From Mediterraneibacter catenae (GTDB lineage: Bacteria; Bacillota; Clostridia; Lachnospirales; Lachnospiraceae): DNA of 64,000 nucleotides. How positions within the stretch are numbered: the first letter of the stretch is position 1; every line of letters starts with the position of its first letter. The stretch lies in NCBI RefSeq assembly GCF_008691045.1, contig NZ_VMSO01000001.1, positions 124,001-188,000 on the forward strand. Reading direction: 5' to 3'. Positions 19,062 to 27,597 of this stretch are shown piece after piece. A model generated the notes under the pieces. It worked only from the letters and a program-made list of their open reading frames with translations. It searched no databases and had not been told where the DNA came from. The position numbers and the translations under genes were made by a program.

Positions 19062-19109
19062 TTGACCTTGTAATTCGCAGATAATATAATCATATGCGAT
19101 ACAAGGTCA
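19062..19109 (+). promoter_or_regulatory. Strong promoter with a 10-bp inverted repeat around it
   Basis: TTGACC (19062-19067), 17-nt spacer and TATAAT (19085-19090) form a near-consensus promoter. TGACCTTGTA (19063-19072) overlaps the -35 and is exactly mirrored by TACAAGGTCA (19100-19109) at about the start of transcription. The inner flanks also match (TCGCA/TGCGA). The arrangement suggests an operator where a dimeric protein would block the promoter. Confidence 0.75.
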
Positions 19110-19139
19110 TTTTCTTATAGAAAGAACAGAGGTTGCAGT

Positions 19140-19847
19140 ATGATCAGGATTGCGATCGTGGAGGATGAGGAAAGTTACATTTCCGTATTGAAGGAATATC
19201 TGGAGCGATATAAGGAGGAGTCCGGCGAGCAGATCGAGGTTACAGTCTATCACGACGGCGATGAGATCGCGGCGTTTTACCGGGCGCAGTTCGATATTAT
19301 CCTGATGGATATTGAAATGAAGTTTATAGACGGCATGACTGCTGCAGAGGAAATCCGGAAAGTGGATTCATCTGTCTCCATCATATTTATCACAAATGCG
19401 CCGCAGTATGCGATCCGCGGCTATGAGGTAGGGGCGCTGGATTATATCTTAAAACCGGTATCCTACTTTACATTCAGCCAGAAGCTGGGGCGTGCCGTCG
19501 GGAAGTTAAAAAAGCGCAGCAGAAAATGGATCACTGTCCCGGTTAAAGGCGGTGTCATGCGGATGGAACTGTCCGATGTCTACTATATTGAGAGTGAAGG
19601 ACATAATCTTATCTATCACGCGAAAGAAGGCTCCGTTGTATCTTCGGGGACTATGAAGTCTGTGGAAACGGCGATGGAAGGAATGGATTTCTCAAGGATC
19701 AACAAGTGTTATCTGGTCAATCTTGAACATATTGACGGTGTACAGGATAAGTATGCTATAGTCCATGGCGAGCGCCTGCTGATCAGCCGGCCGAGGACGA
19801 AGCAGTTCATGCAGGAACTGACAAGATACTGGGGGGAACGCTCATGA
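19140..19847 (+). CDS. LytTR-type response regulator
   Basis: 235 residues. The receiver domain (1-120) has the acidic pair in IVEDEE, phospho-acceptor D57 (ILMDIEM), T/N at FITNAP and K near 105 (YILKPVS). A LytTR DNA-binding domain (about 135-235) has YYIESEGHNLIYH, GTMKSVE and INKCYLVNLEHI, as in AgrA and VirR. It should bind DNA when phosphorylated by the adjacent kinase. Its stop overlaps the kinase start (ATGA). Likely targets are its own promoter or the GH3/GtrA genes downstream. Confidence 0.92.
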   Translation: MIRIAIVEDEESYISVLKEYLERYKEESGEQIEVTVYHDGDEIAAFYRAQFDIILMDIEMKFIDGMTAAEEIRKVDSSVSIIFITNAPQYAIRGYEVGALDYILKPVSYFTFSQKLGRAVGKLKKRSRKWITVPVKGGVMRMELSDVYYIESEGHNLIYHAKEGSVVSSGTMKSVETAMEGMDFSRINKCYLVNLEHIDGVQDKYAIVHGERLLISRPRTKQFMQELTRYWGERS

Positions 19848-21202
19848 CGGTTGCAGATTTTATAAGGGATCTTCCGGATATACCCAGAATCATTACAGCG
19901 CTTGCAGAGTGGCTTGCCTGCCTGGTCTGTATCCTGCCCGTGAGACGCCGGGAGATTGCAGGGAGTTGGAAGTTTGCGGCGATAAGCGGCGCATTTCTGG
20001 CGGTACAGTGTGCCTTTATGGTTATTACGGATGGATTCGAAGGGGTTGCATGGAATCTGTGTATGGCAACGGCGGCGCTTCTGATGTTCTGCTATATACG
20101 AGTATGTACGGAGACGACACGGAATAATGCCATATGCTGCTGCTGTACGGCTTTTATCGCATCAGAGTTCGCTGCGTCCTTTGAATGGCAGATCTGGTGC
20201 TATGCTTATGACTTCCTGAAACTCCGGCAGAGGGGCTGGGGGATTTTGACCTTAATCCTCGTGTATGCCATCGTGTTTTTTGTCATCTGGCAGCTCAGCA
20301 GGACGATATCTGTGATGGATGACGAATTCAGTGTGACGCCGGGAGAAACAGTTATGACTGCCGTGGCGTCAGTGCTTATATTTGCCGTGAGCAATCTCGG
20401 TTTTCTGCCGGTCAGCGTGCCTTTTGCAGGAAGAGACAGCCTGGAAATATTTAATATGAGAACACTTGTGGATCTCGGAGGACTTGCGATTCTTTATGCA
20501 TACCAGTCCCAGTGGAAATCCACGCATATTCAGCGGGAACTGGAGACGATCCAGACGATTCTTAACAGTCAGTACGAACAATACAAACAGGCGCAGCGCG
20601 CTGTGGATCTGATTAACTACAGATATCATGACCTGAAGAATCATATTATTGCGCTGCGGGCGGATGGGAGTGATTCCCAGAGAAATGAATATCTTGATAA
20701 GCTGGAAAATGAGATCCATGATTATGAGGCTATGAATAAGACCGGGAATCAGGTGCTGGATACGCTCCTGACAAGTAAGAATCTGCGCTGTATGCAGCAC
20801 AAGATTGATATGACCTGTGTGATCGACGGAAAGCTGTTTGATTCTATGGATGTTATGGATATTTGTTCGATTTTCGGAAATGCGCTTGACAATGCGATTG
20901 AGTGCGAGCTGAAGATTAAAGATTATGGCAAGAGAATGATTCATGTGGATGCATTTTCGGAGAGAAGCTTTCTTATTATTCGGTTTGAAAACTATTATGA
21001 GGGGGAAATCCGTTTTGAGAGAGGACTTCCGGTCACCAGCAAGATTGAGAAGAGTCTGCACGGTTACGGACTGAAAAGTCTTCGCTATACCGTCCATAAG
21101 TACAAGGGGGAGGTCCAGATTGATGCGCGGGATAACTGGTTCAGCCTTCGTATATTGATACCACTTGAAGTAGAAAAGACATCTTTTGAGCAGAATGCCT
21201 GA
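19844..21202 (+). CDS. GHKL-type (AgrC-like) sensor histidine kinase
   Basis: 452 residues. Six membrane helices fill the first 210 residues, as in peptide-sensing AgrC-type kinases. Then come a coiled linker, the phospho-acceptor H262 in NYRYHDLKNHI, and a GHKL ATPase domain with an N-box (FGNALDNAIE) and a HGYGLKSLRY glycine region. There is no large extracellular sensor domain, so the signal is probably a membrane-soluble or short-peptide ligand. No precursor peptide gene was recognised nearby. It is coupled to the response regulator by a 4-nt overlap. Confidence 0.92.
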   Translation: MTVADFIRDLPDIPRIITALAEWLACLVCILPVRRREIAGSWKFAAISGAFLAVQCAFMVITDGFEGVAWNLCMATAALLMFCYIRVCTETTRNNAICCCCTAFIASEFAASFEWQIWCYAYDFLKLRQRGWGILTLILVYAIVFFVIWQLSRTISVMDDEFSVTPGETVMTAVASVLIFAVSNLGFLPVSVPFAGRDSLEIFNMRTLVDLGGLAILYAYQSQWKSTHIQRELETIQTILNSQYEQYKQAQRAVDLINYRYHDLKNHIIALRADGSDSQRNEYLDKLENEIHDYEAMNKTGNQVLDTLLTSKNLRCMQHKIDMTCVIDGKLFDSMDVMDICSIFGNALDNAIECELKIKDYGKRMIHVDAFSERSFLIIRFENYYEGEIRFERGLPVTSKIEKSLHGYGLKSLRYTVHKYKGEVQIDARDNWFSLRILIPLEVEKTSFEQNA

Positions 21203-21253
21203 TTCCGGCATCGGCAGGAAAATGTGCCGTAAGACGGAAGGATAGAGAATAAG

Positions 21254-21301
21254 CACGCATATGAAGTTGTGAAAAGTGCACAATTTCATATGCGTGTTTT
21301 T
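21254..21301 (+). terminator. Strong intrinsic terminator of the two-component operon
   Basis: An 18-bp stem pairs CACGCATATGAAGTTGTG (21254-21271) with 21279-21296; there is one G-T pair and a 7-nt loop. TTTTT follows at 21297-21301. This separates the regulators from the GH3 operon. Confidence 0.92.
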
Positions 21302-21385
21302 GTTATATTTTGATATAAGAGAAAACAGTTTATGCAGAAAATGAACAATTTGTGAATGTTTCGTAAAAAAACAGTTAAACCCTGC

Positions 21386-21420
21386 TATAATAACGCCAGT
21401 TGACGGGGAGATCCCGTCGA
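21386..21420 (+). promoter_or_regulatory. -10 box and leader hairpin before the first GH3 gene
   Basis: TATAAT at 21386-21391 is a good -10, but no good -35 lies at the usual distance, which would fit a promoter needing an activator such as the adjacent LytTR regulator. A hairpin TTGACGGG/CCCGTCGA (21400-21420) follows in the leader. Confidence 0.5.
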
Positions 21421-21449
21421 AATCTATAAGAGAAAGGGAGGAATAAACT

Positions 21450-24338
21450 ATGTTAGCAATTAACATGGCCGATGTGGTTAACGTGTTAAATACATGTAAA
21501 CCATATCTCATTGGCTTTGGCGTTGTATTTGTGATCGCGCTGATCGTGCTGATCGCAGCATTCAAACTGGACAAAGCCAAAAGAAAACTGGTCCGCTCAG
21601 AGGCGGGCATCGCTATCCTGCTGGCACTGGTCGTAGTAGTGAACCTGATCTGTTTCGGACCGATGAACAGCATGATCTCACTGGCGACAGGAAACGGTAC
21701 GATCCAGGAAGAGACTTCTGCCGAGGCGACAGACCTTGTAGAGCAGATCGCGGATGAAGGCATCGTGCTCCTGAAGAATGAGGATAATATTCTTCCGCTG
21801 GCAGACAGCAACAAACTCAATGTATTCGGATGGGCTTCCACCAATCCGTGCTATGGCGGTACGGGATCCGGATCCCTGTCTGACGCGTACGAGACCGTAT
21901 CTCTGCTTCAGGGACTTGAGAATGCAGGGTTCGAGCTCAACACGGAACTTTCTGATTTCTATACGGCTTACCGTGCAGACCGGCCGGAAGTCGGTATGTG
22001 GGCTCAGGACTGGACCCTTCCGGAACCGACAGCTGATTCCTACACAGATGATCTGATGAACAACGCAAAAGACTTCTCAGATACAGCGATGGTAGTGATT
22101 ACACGTGTCGGCGGCGAAGGCGCGGACCTTCCGGTTGATGTAAGCCAGGTTACCTACACAAACAATTCGGACGAGTACAATGATTTCGAGCCGGGCGAGC
22201 ATTATCTCCAGCTCAGCCAGACAGAGCGGAACATGCTCGATCTGGTGTGCGAGAACTTCGACAATGTCGTTGTAGTGTATAATGGCGCCAACGCAATGGA
22301 ACTGGGATTCCTCAACGAGTACGAGCAGATCAAAGGCGCTCTGTGGTGCCCGGGAACAGGCCAGTCAGGCTTCAACTCACTGGGATCCATCCTGAGCGGT
22401 GAAGTGAATCCGTCCGCTAAGACAAGCGATACATTTGTCGCTGACCTGACAGCAACACCGACATGGAACAACTTCGGCATCATGTACTATGACAACATGG
22501 ATGAGTTCAATGTTGTATCTGTAGGAGCTACTGGCGAGGAAGAAGTCAGCACGCCGTCCTTCGTAAATTATGTTGAAGGAATCTATGTGGGCTACAAATT
22601 CTACGAGACAGCTGCTGCAGAAGGCCTGATCAATTACGATGAAACGGTTGTGTATCCGTTCGGATACGGACTTTCCTACACAACATTCACCCAGGAGATG
22701 GGCGAGATCACTGAGGCTGACGGAAACATTTCCTTCGATGTGACAGTAACAAACACAGGGGATGCTGCAGGCAAGGATGTTGTAGAAGTATATTACAATC
22801 CTCCGTACACAAACGGCGGCATCGAGAAAGCAACTGCTAATCTGGTTGCATTCGAGAAAACAGAGACACTGGAGCCGGGTGCATCCGAGACTGTAACGAT
22901 CACGTTCAAAGCCGAGGACATGGCTTCCTATGATTATCAGAACGCGAAGGCGTATGTGCTTGAGGCGGGAAATTATGAGATCAGCATTAACAGTGATTCT
23001 CATACAGCGATCGATTCTCAGACATACACGGTTGCGGAGACCATTACATACAGCGGCGACAACGCGCGTTCAACAGACGCCCAGACGGCTGAGAATACAT
23101 TCGATTACGCAGCCGGTGAGGTTACATACCTTTCAAGGGCGAACGGATTTGCAAATTATGCCGAGGCAACTGCAGAGCCGGCAACATACACCATGCCGGA
23201 AGACCAGAAGGCTAATTTCCATAACAACAGCAACTACGACCCGACAGAATACAATAACGCTGACGATGAGATGCCGACCACAGGCGCTGACAACGGCATG
23301 GAGCTGGCGGATCTGCGCGGGGCGGCTTACGATGATGAGAACTGGGACAAGCTTCTTGACCAGATGACGGTAGAAGACATGGATGCGCTGATCGCACTTG
23401 GCGGCTTTCAGACGAACACTGTTGCAAGCATCGGCAAAGTGCAGACCATCGACTGCGACGGTCCGGCTTCTATCAACAATAACTTTACAGGCACAGGATC
23501 AGTAGGATTCCCGTCTGCAGTTATGATCGCAAATACATGGAGCACGGATGTGGCTACGGCATTCGGCCAGAGCATCGGCAAGATGGCGGATGAAATGGGC
23601 GTATCCGGCTGGTATGCACCGGCTATGAACATCCACCGCAGCGCATTTGCAGGACGTAACTTTGAGTACTATTCAGAAGACGGACTTCTCTCAGGTAAAA
23701 TGGCTGCAAACGCTATCATCGGAGCAAACGAGTACGGCGTGTATGCATATATGAAACATTTCGCGCTGAATGATCAGGAATCCAATCGTCTGAGTATGCT
23801 CTGTACATGGTCCAACGAGCAGGCAATCCGTGAGATCTATCTGAAACCATTCGAGCTTGCAGTAAAAGAGGGCGGCACGGGAGCCGTAATGTCCTCCTTC
23901 AACTACATCGGAACTCACTGGGCTGGCGGAAGCAGCTCTCTCCTTCAGACAGTGCTCCGTGACGAGTGGGGCTTCCAGGGATTCGTACTTACCGACTACT
24001 TCGGAGTATACGGATATATGAACTCTGACCAGGCGATCAGAAATGGTACAGACTGTATGCTGGTTGCTTATGATACTGAGACGAACCATGTGAAAGACCA
24101 GGAGAGCGCGACAGGCGTTCAGGCAATGCGCCAGGCATGCAAGAACATCCTGTATACTGTTGTAAACAGCCGCGCATATGACCCGGAGAACCTTGAAACA
24201 GGGCTGATGGGATGGCAGATAGCAGCAATTGTGATCGATGTGATCTTTGCAGCGATTATCATTGTGCTTGAAGTTGTGGCTATCAAGAAATTCCTTAAGA
24301 GAAATGCAACAGAAGTAAAATCACAGGCTTCTAAATAA
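21450..24338 (+). CDS. Membrane-anchored GH3 beta-glycosidase with swapped domain order
   Basis: 962 residues. Two membrane helices (about 18-40 and 53-73) flank a basic loop KLDKAKRKLVR. Next comes the part that is normally C-terminal in GH3 (the alpha/beta sandwich, about 95-400), then YPFGYGLSYTTF and a fibronectin III-like domain (about 400-540). The TIM-barrel catalytic domain comes last (about 635-910) with GRNFEYYSED, MKHFALND and the probable nucleophile D849 in VLTDYFG. A third helix (about 920-945) and a basic tail end the protein. The charge pattern puts the enzyme outside the membrane. GH3 enzymes mostly release beta-linked glucose, xylose or N-acetylglucosamine. Reversed order is known in some ruminal GH3 beta-glucosidases, but three anchoring helices are unusual. 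AGGGAGG precedes the ATG. Confidence 0.88.
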   Translation: MLAINMADVVNVLNTCKPYLIGFGVVFVIALIVLIAAFKLDKAKRKLVRSEAGIAILLALVVVVNLICFGPMNSMISLATGNGTIQEETSAEATDLVEQIADEGIVLLKNEDNILPLADSNKLNVFGWASTNPCYGGTGSGSLSDAYETVSLLQGLENAGFELNTELSDFYTAYRADRPEVGMWAQDWTLPEPTADSYTDDLMNNAKDFSDTAMVVITRVGGEGADLPVDVSQVTYTNNSDEYNDFEPGEHYLQLSQTERNMLDLVCENFDNVVVVYNGANAMELGFLNEYEQIKGALWCPGTGQSGFNSLGSILSGEVNPSAKTSDTFVADLTATPTWNNFGIMYYDNMDEFNVVSVGATGEEEVSTPSFVNYVEGIYVGYKFYETAAAEGLINYDETVVYPFGYGLSYTTFTQEMGEITEADGNISFDVTVTNTGDAAGKDVVEVYYNPPYTNGGIEKATANLVAFEKTETLEPGASETVTITFKAEDMASYDYQNAKAYVLEAGNYEISINSDSHTAIDSQTYTVAETITYSGDNARSTDAQTAENTFDYAAGEVTYLSRANGFANYAEATAEPATYTMPEDQKANFHNNSNYDPTEYNNADDEMPTTGADNGMELADLRGAAYDDENWDKLLDQMTVEDMDALIALGGFQTNTVASIGKVQTIDCDGPASINNNFTGTGSVGFPSAVMIANTWSTDVATAFGQSIGKMADEMGVSGWYAPAMNIHRSAFAGRNFEYYSEDGLLSGKMAANAIIGANEYGVYAYMKHFALNDQESNRLSMLCTWSNEQAIREIYLKPFELAVKEGGTGAVMSSFNYIGTHWAGGSSSLLQTVLRDEWGFQGFVLTDYFGVYGYMNSDQAIRNGTDCMLVAYDTETNHVKDQESATGVQAMRQACKNILYTVVNSRAYDPENLETGLMGWQIAAIVIDVIFAAIIIVLEVVAIKKFLKRNATEVKSQASK

Positions 24339-24354
24339 AAAGCAGCAATAAGCG

Positions 24355-24377
24355 GCCCGGACCGGAAGTGTCCGGGC
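24355..24377 (+). promoter_or_regulatory. GC-rich hairpin between GH3 and GtrA genes
   Basis: GCCCGGAC (24355-24362) pairs with GTCCGGGC (24370-24377), 7-nt loop, no T-run after it. It may be a processing or stability element rather than a terminator. Confidence 0.5.
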
Positions 24378-24407
24378 TGCCTTGTAAACATGGAACGGAG
24401 GCAGTTT

Positions 24408-25019
24408 ATGAGTAATGTAAAGACATGGTGGATGGGAAAATGGAACGGGTTTGAAAAAAACCATCCGAAGCTTGCGAAATGGGTTTACCAGATATTCTAC
24501 TTCTTTGTCTTCAGTATGGGTGTAACAATCTTCCAGTATCTTGTATTCACTTTCATGCCGCATCTGCTCGGAAAAGGTCTTGCGGGTACGGAGTTTATGT
24601 GGCCGCAGGTACATATGAACCTGTTTGGCGTGGAATTCGACTGGAGCCTGCTGGGATACGAAGTGCTTACAGATAAAACAACAGGCGAAGTGCTGATCGG
24701 AGGAGGTCTTGGTTACTTCATCAGTTATGAAGTCGGATCATTCCTTGCCCAGTGTATCAATTTCCCGCTTCAGAGAAATATCACATTTAAGAGTAAGGGA
24801 AATCCGGTTTACCAGGCTATGTGGTACTTTATCGCATGGGTTGTGATCTCTCTGATCTGTAACGGATTCAACAACCTGTGGATGCCGATCGCGCAGCAGT
24901 ATGTAGCTCCGGCAATTTATAACCTGCTTGTAACATTTATCACAGGCGGCGTGTCTATGATCATCTTTTTCTTTGTATTTAAGATCATCTTCCCGGAGGG
25001 AGAGCCGGATAAGAAGTAG
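24408..25019 (+). CDS. GtrA-family membrane protein (lipid-linked sugar flippase)
   Basis: 203 residues with four membrane helices and the GtrA signature VGSFLAQCINFPLQRNITF in the middle. GtrA-like proteins are thought to flip undecaprenyl- or polyprenyl-phosphate-linked glucose or other sugars for modification of surface glycans. ATG 24408 has ACGGAGG six bases upstream and is preferred to ATG 24390. The gene lies between two GH3 genes and is followed at once by the ribosome site of the second, so the three are probably one operon. No partner glycosyltransferase is visible next to it. Confidence 0.85.
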   Translation: MSNVKTWWMGKWNGFEKNHPKLAKWVYQIFYFFVFSMGVTIFQYLVFTFMPHLLGKGLAGTEFMWPQVHMNLFGVEFDWSLLGYEVLTDKTTGEVLIGGGLGYFISYEVGSFLAQCINFPLQRNITFKSKGNPVYQAMWYFIAWVVISLICNGFNNLWMPIAQQYVAPAIYNLLVTFITGGVSMIIFFFVFKIIFPEGEPDKK

Positions 25020-25029
25020 GAGGAGCGTT

Positions 25030-27450
25030 GTGAAACATAAAGAAATAATTGACAAAATGAAACTGGAAGAAAAGGCGGCTCTTCTGAGCGGTAAGGGAGA
25101 ATGGCAGACTTGGGATTTCGCCCGGCTGGGAATTCCGTCCATGTACTGCTCCGACGGACCGCATGGTATCCGTAAGCAGGCCGGGGCCGGCGACCATCTG
25201 GGGTTAAACCCCTCGCTTCCCGCTACCTGTTTCCCGACGGCGGCGACGGTAGCCAATAGCTGGGATCCCGAACTGGGAGAGGAGATAGGAAAAGCGCTCG
25301 GCGAAGAGGCAAGTGTACAGGGCGTGCATGTAGTGCTCGGCCCCGGACTCAATATAAAGAGAAGTCCGCTCTGCGGAAGAAACTTCGAGTATTTTTCCGA
25401 AGATCCGTACCTTGCGGGCAAGATGGCAGCGGGATATGTACGCGGAATCCAGAGCCGGGGCGTCTATGCCTGCCCGAAGCACTTTGCCGTAAACAGCCAG
25501 GAGCTTCGCAGAATGGCAATGAACGCGGTGGTAGATGAGCGTACTCTTCGTGAAATCTATCTGACCGGATTTGAGATTGCCGTGAAAGAAGGCGGCGCAA
25601 AAGCGATCATGACCAGTTACAATCAGGTCAATGGAACATATGCCAACGAAAACACACATCTTCTCAGGGACATTCTGAGAAACGACTGGGGATATGACGG
25701 GATCGTCATCACGGACTGGGGCGGATCCAACGATCATATCAAGGGCGTAGAAGCCGGTTCCGATCTGGAGATGCCGACACCGGGACTAGATTCTGCAAGG
25801 CAGATCGTGGCGGCTGTGAAAGATGGTAAAATATCAGAGGCGGCTGTGGACGAGTGTGTTGACCGTCTTCTGGAAGCCGTTCTTACACTTACGAAAGAAA
25901 GAGATATTCCTGCAGAGTTTGACAAAAAAGCGCACCATGCGCTGGCTCGGAAAGCTGCGTCGGAAAGTGCAGTACTTCTGAAAAACGAGGAGAATATCCT
26001 TCCGCTGAAGCCAGGGACAAGAGTTGCGCTGATCGGTGATTTTGCATTCGATCCAAGATATCAGGGCGCGGGTTCTTCCATGGTAAATGCAACAGAACTG
26101 GATAAGATGGCAGAGCTGATCAAAGGATACGATCTCGTGCTCGCAGGAACTTCAAAAGGATACATCAGAACCGGAGAAGAGGATGCTGTTCTGGCAAAAG
26201 AAGCTGTTGATCTTGCACAGGCGGCGGATGTCGTTCTGTACTGCTTCGGACTGGATGAGCTGAGCGAGTCTGAGGGAATCGACCGGACGCATATGCGTAT
26301 CCCGCAGAACCAGATCTCTCTTCTGGAGTCCATGGCGAGAGTAAATAAGAACATTGTCGGAGTGCTGAGCGCGGGTGCTGCGATTGAGATGCCGTGGCAC
26401 TACTGCCTGAAAGGACTGCTCCACGGTTATCTGTACGGACAGGCAGGCGCGGGCGCGATGCTTGATATTCTGACAGGTAAGGTCAATCCGTCCGGAAGAC
26501 TCAATGAGACATATCCTCTCCGTTATGAAGATACTCCTGCGTTCCGTTATTTCCCGAGTGAAGAGCGCAACTCGGAATACAGGGAAGGGCTTTATGTGGG
26601 ATACCGGTACTATGACACAAGCAAGGTGCGTGTGATGTACCCGTTTGGATTCGGACTGTCCTACACGACATTTGAGTACAGCGGCATCAAAGTAGATGAG
26701 TCGGGAGTCGCATTTACGGTGAAAAATACCGGAAAAGCAGACGGAGCGGAAGTGGCTCAGCTCTATGTCGGTATGAAAGACGCAAAGGTGTACCGTCCGG
26801 AAAAAGAGCTGAAGGGTTTTGCGAAGATTTTCCTGAAAGCAGGCGAGAGTGCGGAAGTAAAGATCCCGTTTGACGATAAGACATTCCGTTACTGGAATGT
26901 AAGGACAAATGCATGGGAGATCGAAGGCGGCACCTACCGGATAATGGTCGGCGCGAGCTGCGCGGATATCCGTCTTGAAGCGGAAGCAGATGTTGCGGGC
27001 ACGACGGAAGAATTCCCGTATTATACGAATCGTATGCCTTCCTATTATTCCGGCCTGATCCAGCAGGTTGATGACAAAGAGTTTGAAGAACTGCTTGGAA
27101 CTCCGATCCCGTCCGGAAAGTGGACCGGCGATCTGACAGTCAATGACGCGATCTGCCAGATGTACTACGCAAAGAGTGCCATTGCGCGGTTTGTGTACAA
27201 GAAACTGACGCAGATGAAAAAGAAGAGTGAGGACGCAGGCAAACCGGATCTGAATATCCTCTTCATATATAATATGCCGTTCCGCGCCATAGCAAAGATG
27301 ACCGGAGGCATGGTGAGCATGGAGATGGTAGAAGGAATCGTGACTATGGTCAACGGACATCTGTTCCGCGGACTGGGACGGACGATCGGCGGCTTCTTCC
27401 GGAACAGGAAACTCAATAAGAAATACGTGAAAGAAATTACCGGGAAATAG
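25030..27450 (+). CDS. GH3 beta-glycosidase, cytoplasmic type, with C-terminal extension
   Basis: 806 residues in the usual GH3 order: TIM barrel (1 to about 290) with CSDGPHGIRKQ, GRNFEYFSEDP, KHFAVNSQE and nucleophile D229 (VITDWGGS); alpha/beta sandwich (about 310-530); YPFGFGLSYTTF; and a fibronectin III-like domain (about 550-650). After that comes about 120 extra residues with hydrophobic and basic stretches (FIYNMPFRAIAKMTGGM, then an Arg/Lys tail) that could lie on the inner membrane face. There is no signal peptide, so it works inside the cell. The GTG start at 25030 follows AGGAGGAG, which overlaps the stop of the GtrA gene; an upstream in-frame TTG at 24973 has no ribosome site. 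Confidence 0.9.
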   Translation: MKHKEIIDKMKLEEKAALLSGKGEWQTWDFARLGIPSMYCSDGPHGIRKQAGAGDHLGLNPSLPATCFPTAATVANSWDPELGEEIGKALGEEASVQGVHVVLGPGLNIKRSPLCGRNFEYFSEDPYLAGKMAAGYVRGIQSRGVYACPKHFAVNSQELRRMAMNAVVDERTLREIYLTGFEIAVKEGGAKAIMTSYNQVNGTYANENTHLLRDILRNDWGYDGIVITDWGGSNDHIKGVEAGSDLEMPTPGLDSARQIVAAVKDGKISEAAVDECVDRLLEAVLTLTKERDIPAEFDKKAHHALARKAASESAVLLKNEENILPLKPGTRVALIGDFAFDPRYQGAGSSMVNATELDKMAELIKGYDLVLAGTSKGYIRTGEEDAVLAKEAVDLAQAADVVLYCFGLDELSESEGIDRTHMRIPQNQISLLESMARVNKNIVGVLSAGAAIEMPWHYCLKGLLHGYLYGQAGAGAMLDILTGKVNPSGRLNETYPLRYEDTPAFRYFPSEERNSEYREGLYVGYRYYDTSKVRVMYPFGFGLSYTTFEYSGIKVDESGVAFTVKNTGKADGAEVAQLYVGMKDAKVYRPEKELKGFAKIFLKAGESAEVKIPFDDKTFRYWNVRTNAWEIEGGTYRIMVGASCADIRLEAEADVAGTTEEFPYYTNRMPSYYSGLIQQVDDKEFEELLGTPIPSGKWTGDLTVNDAICQMYYAKSAIARFVYKKLTQMKKKSEDAGKPDLNILFIYNMPFRAIAKMTGGMVSMEMVEGIVTMVNGHLFRGLGRTIGGFFRNRKLNKKYVKEITGK

Positions 27451-27460
27451 ACCCGGACTG

Positions 27461-27503
27461 AAAAAACCGGCATTGCCAGAACAGATGGCTCTGCCGGTTT
27501 TTT
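27461..27503 (+). terminator. Bidirectional terminator between GH3 and AraC genes
   Basis: AAAAAACCGGCA (27461-27472) and TGCCGGTTTTTT (27492-27503) are exact complements, giving T-runs on both strands. It serves the GH3 operon and could also stop - strand transcripts of the convergent AraC gene. Confidence 0.92.
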
Positions 27504-27597
27504 GTGGTGAAAACTTGTCAAAGTCCGAGGCTGCCCGGGCCCGTGGCGGCCGCTTGCAATCCAGGAATCTGCCTTTGGGCACATCCGGTGACTGCGG

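Larger units (their letters stand above)
18797..19139 (+). other. Intergenic region between the LCP gene and the two-component system
   Basis: 343 bases without a gene. It contains an imperfect terminator hairpin (18872-18940), a short stretch with no visible feature, and the strong promoter with inverted repeat (19062-19109) of the two-component operon. Confidence 0.6.

Noticed and set aside
19085-19115. Inverted repeat at 19063-19109 as a terminator
   Set aside because: It contains a near-consensus promoter between its arms and is followed by only four T residues, so an operator role fits better.
20369-21844. 491-codon frame on the - strand
   Set aside because: It runs opposite the kinase gene, through a strong terminator and into the GH3 gene. 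It has no domain or ribosome site, so it is an antisense shadow.
26152-27582. 476-codon frame on the - strand opposite the second GH3
   Set aside because: The GH3 frame is unambiguous. The antisense frame starts beyond the terminator at 27461-27503 and shows no motif.
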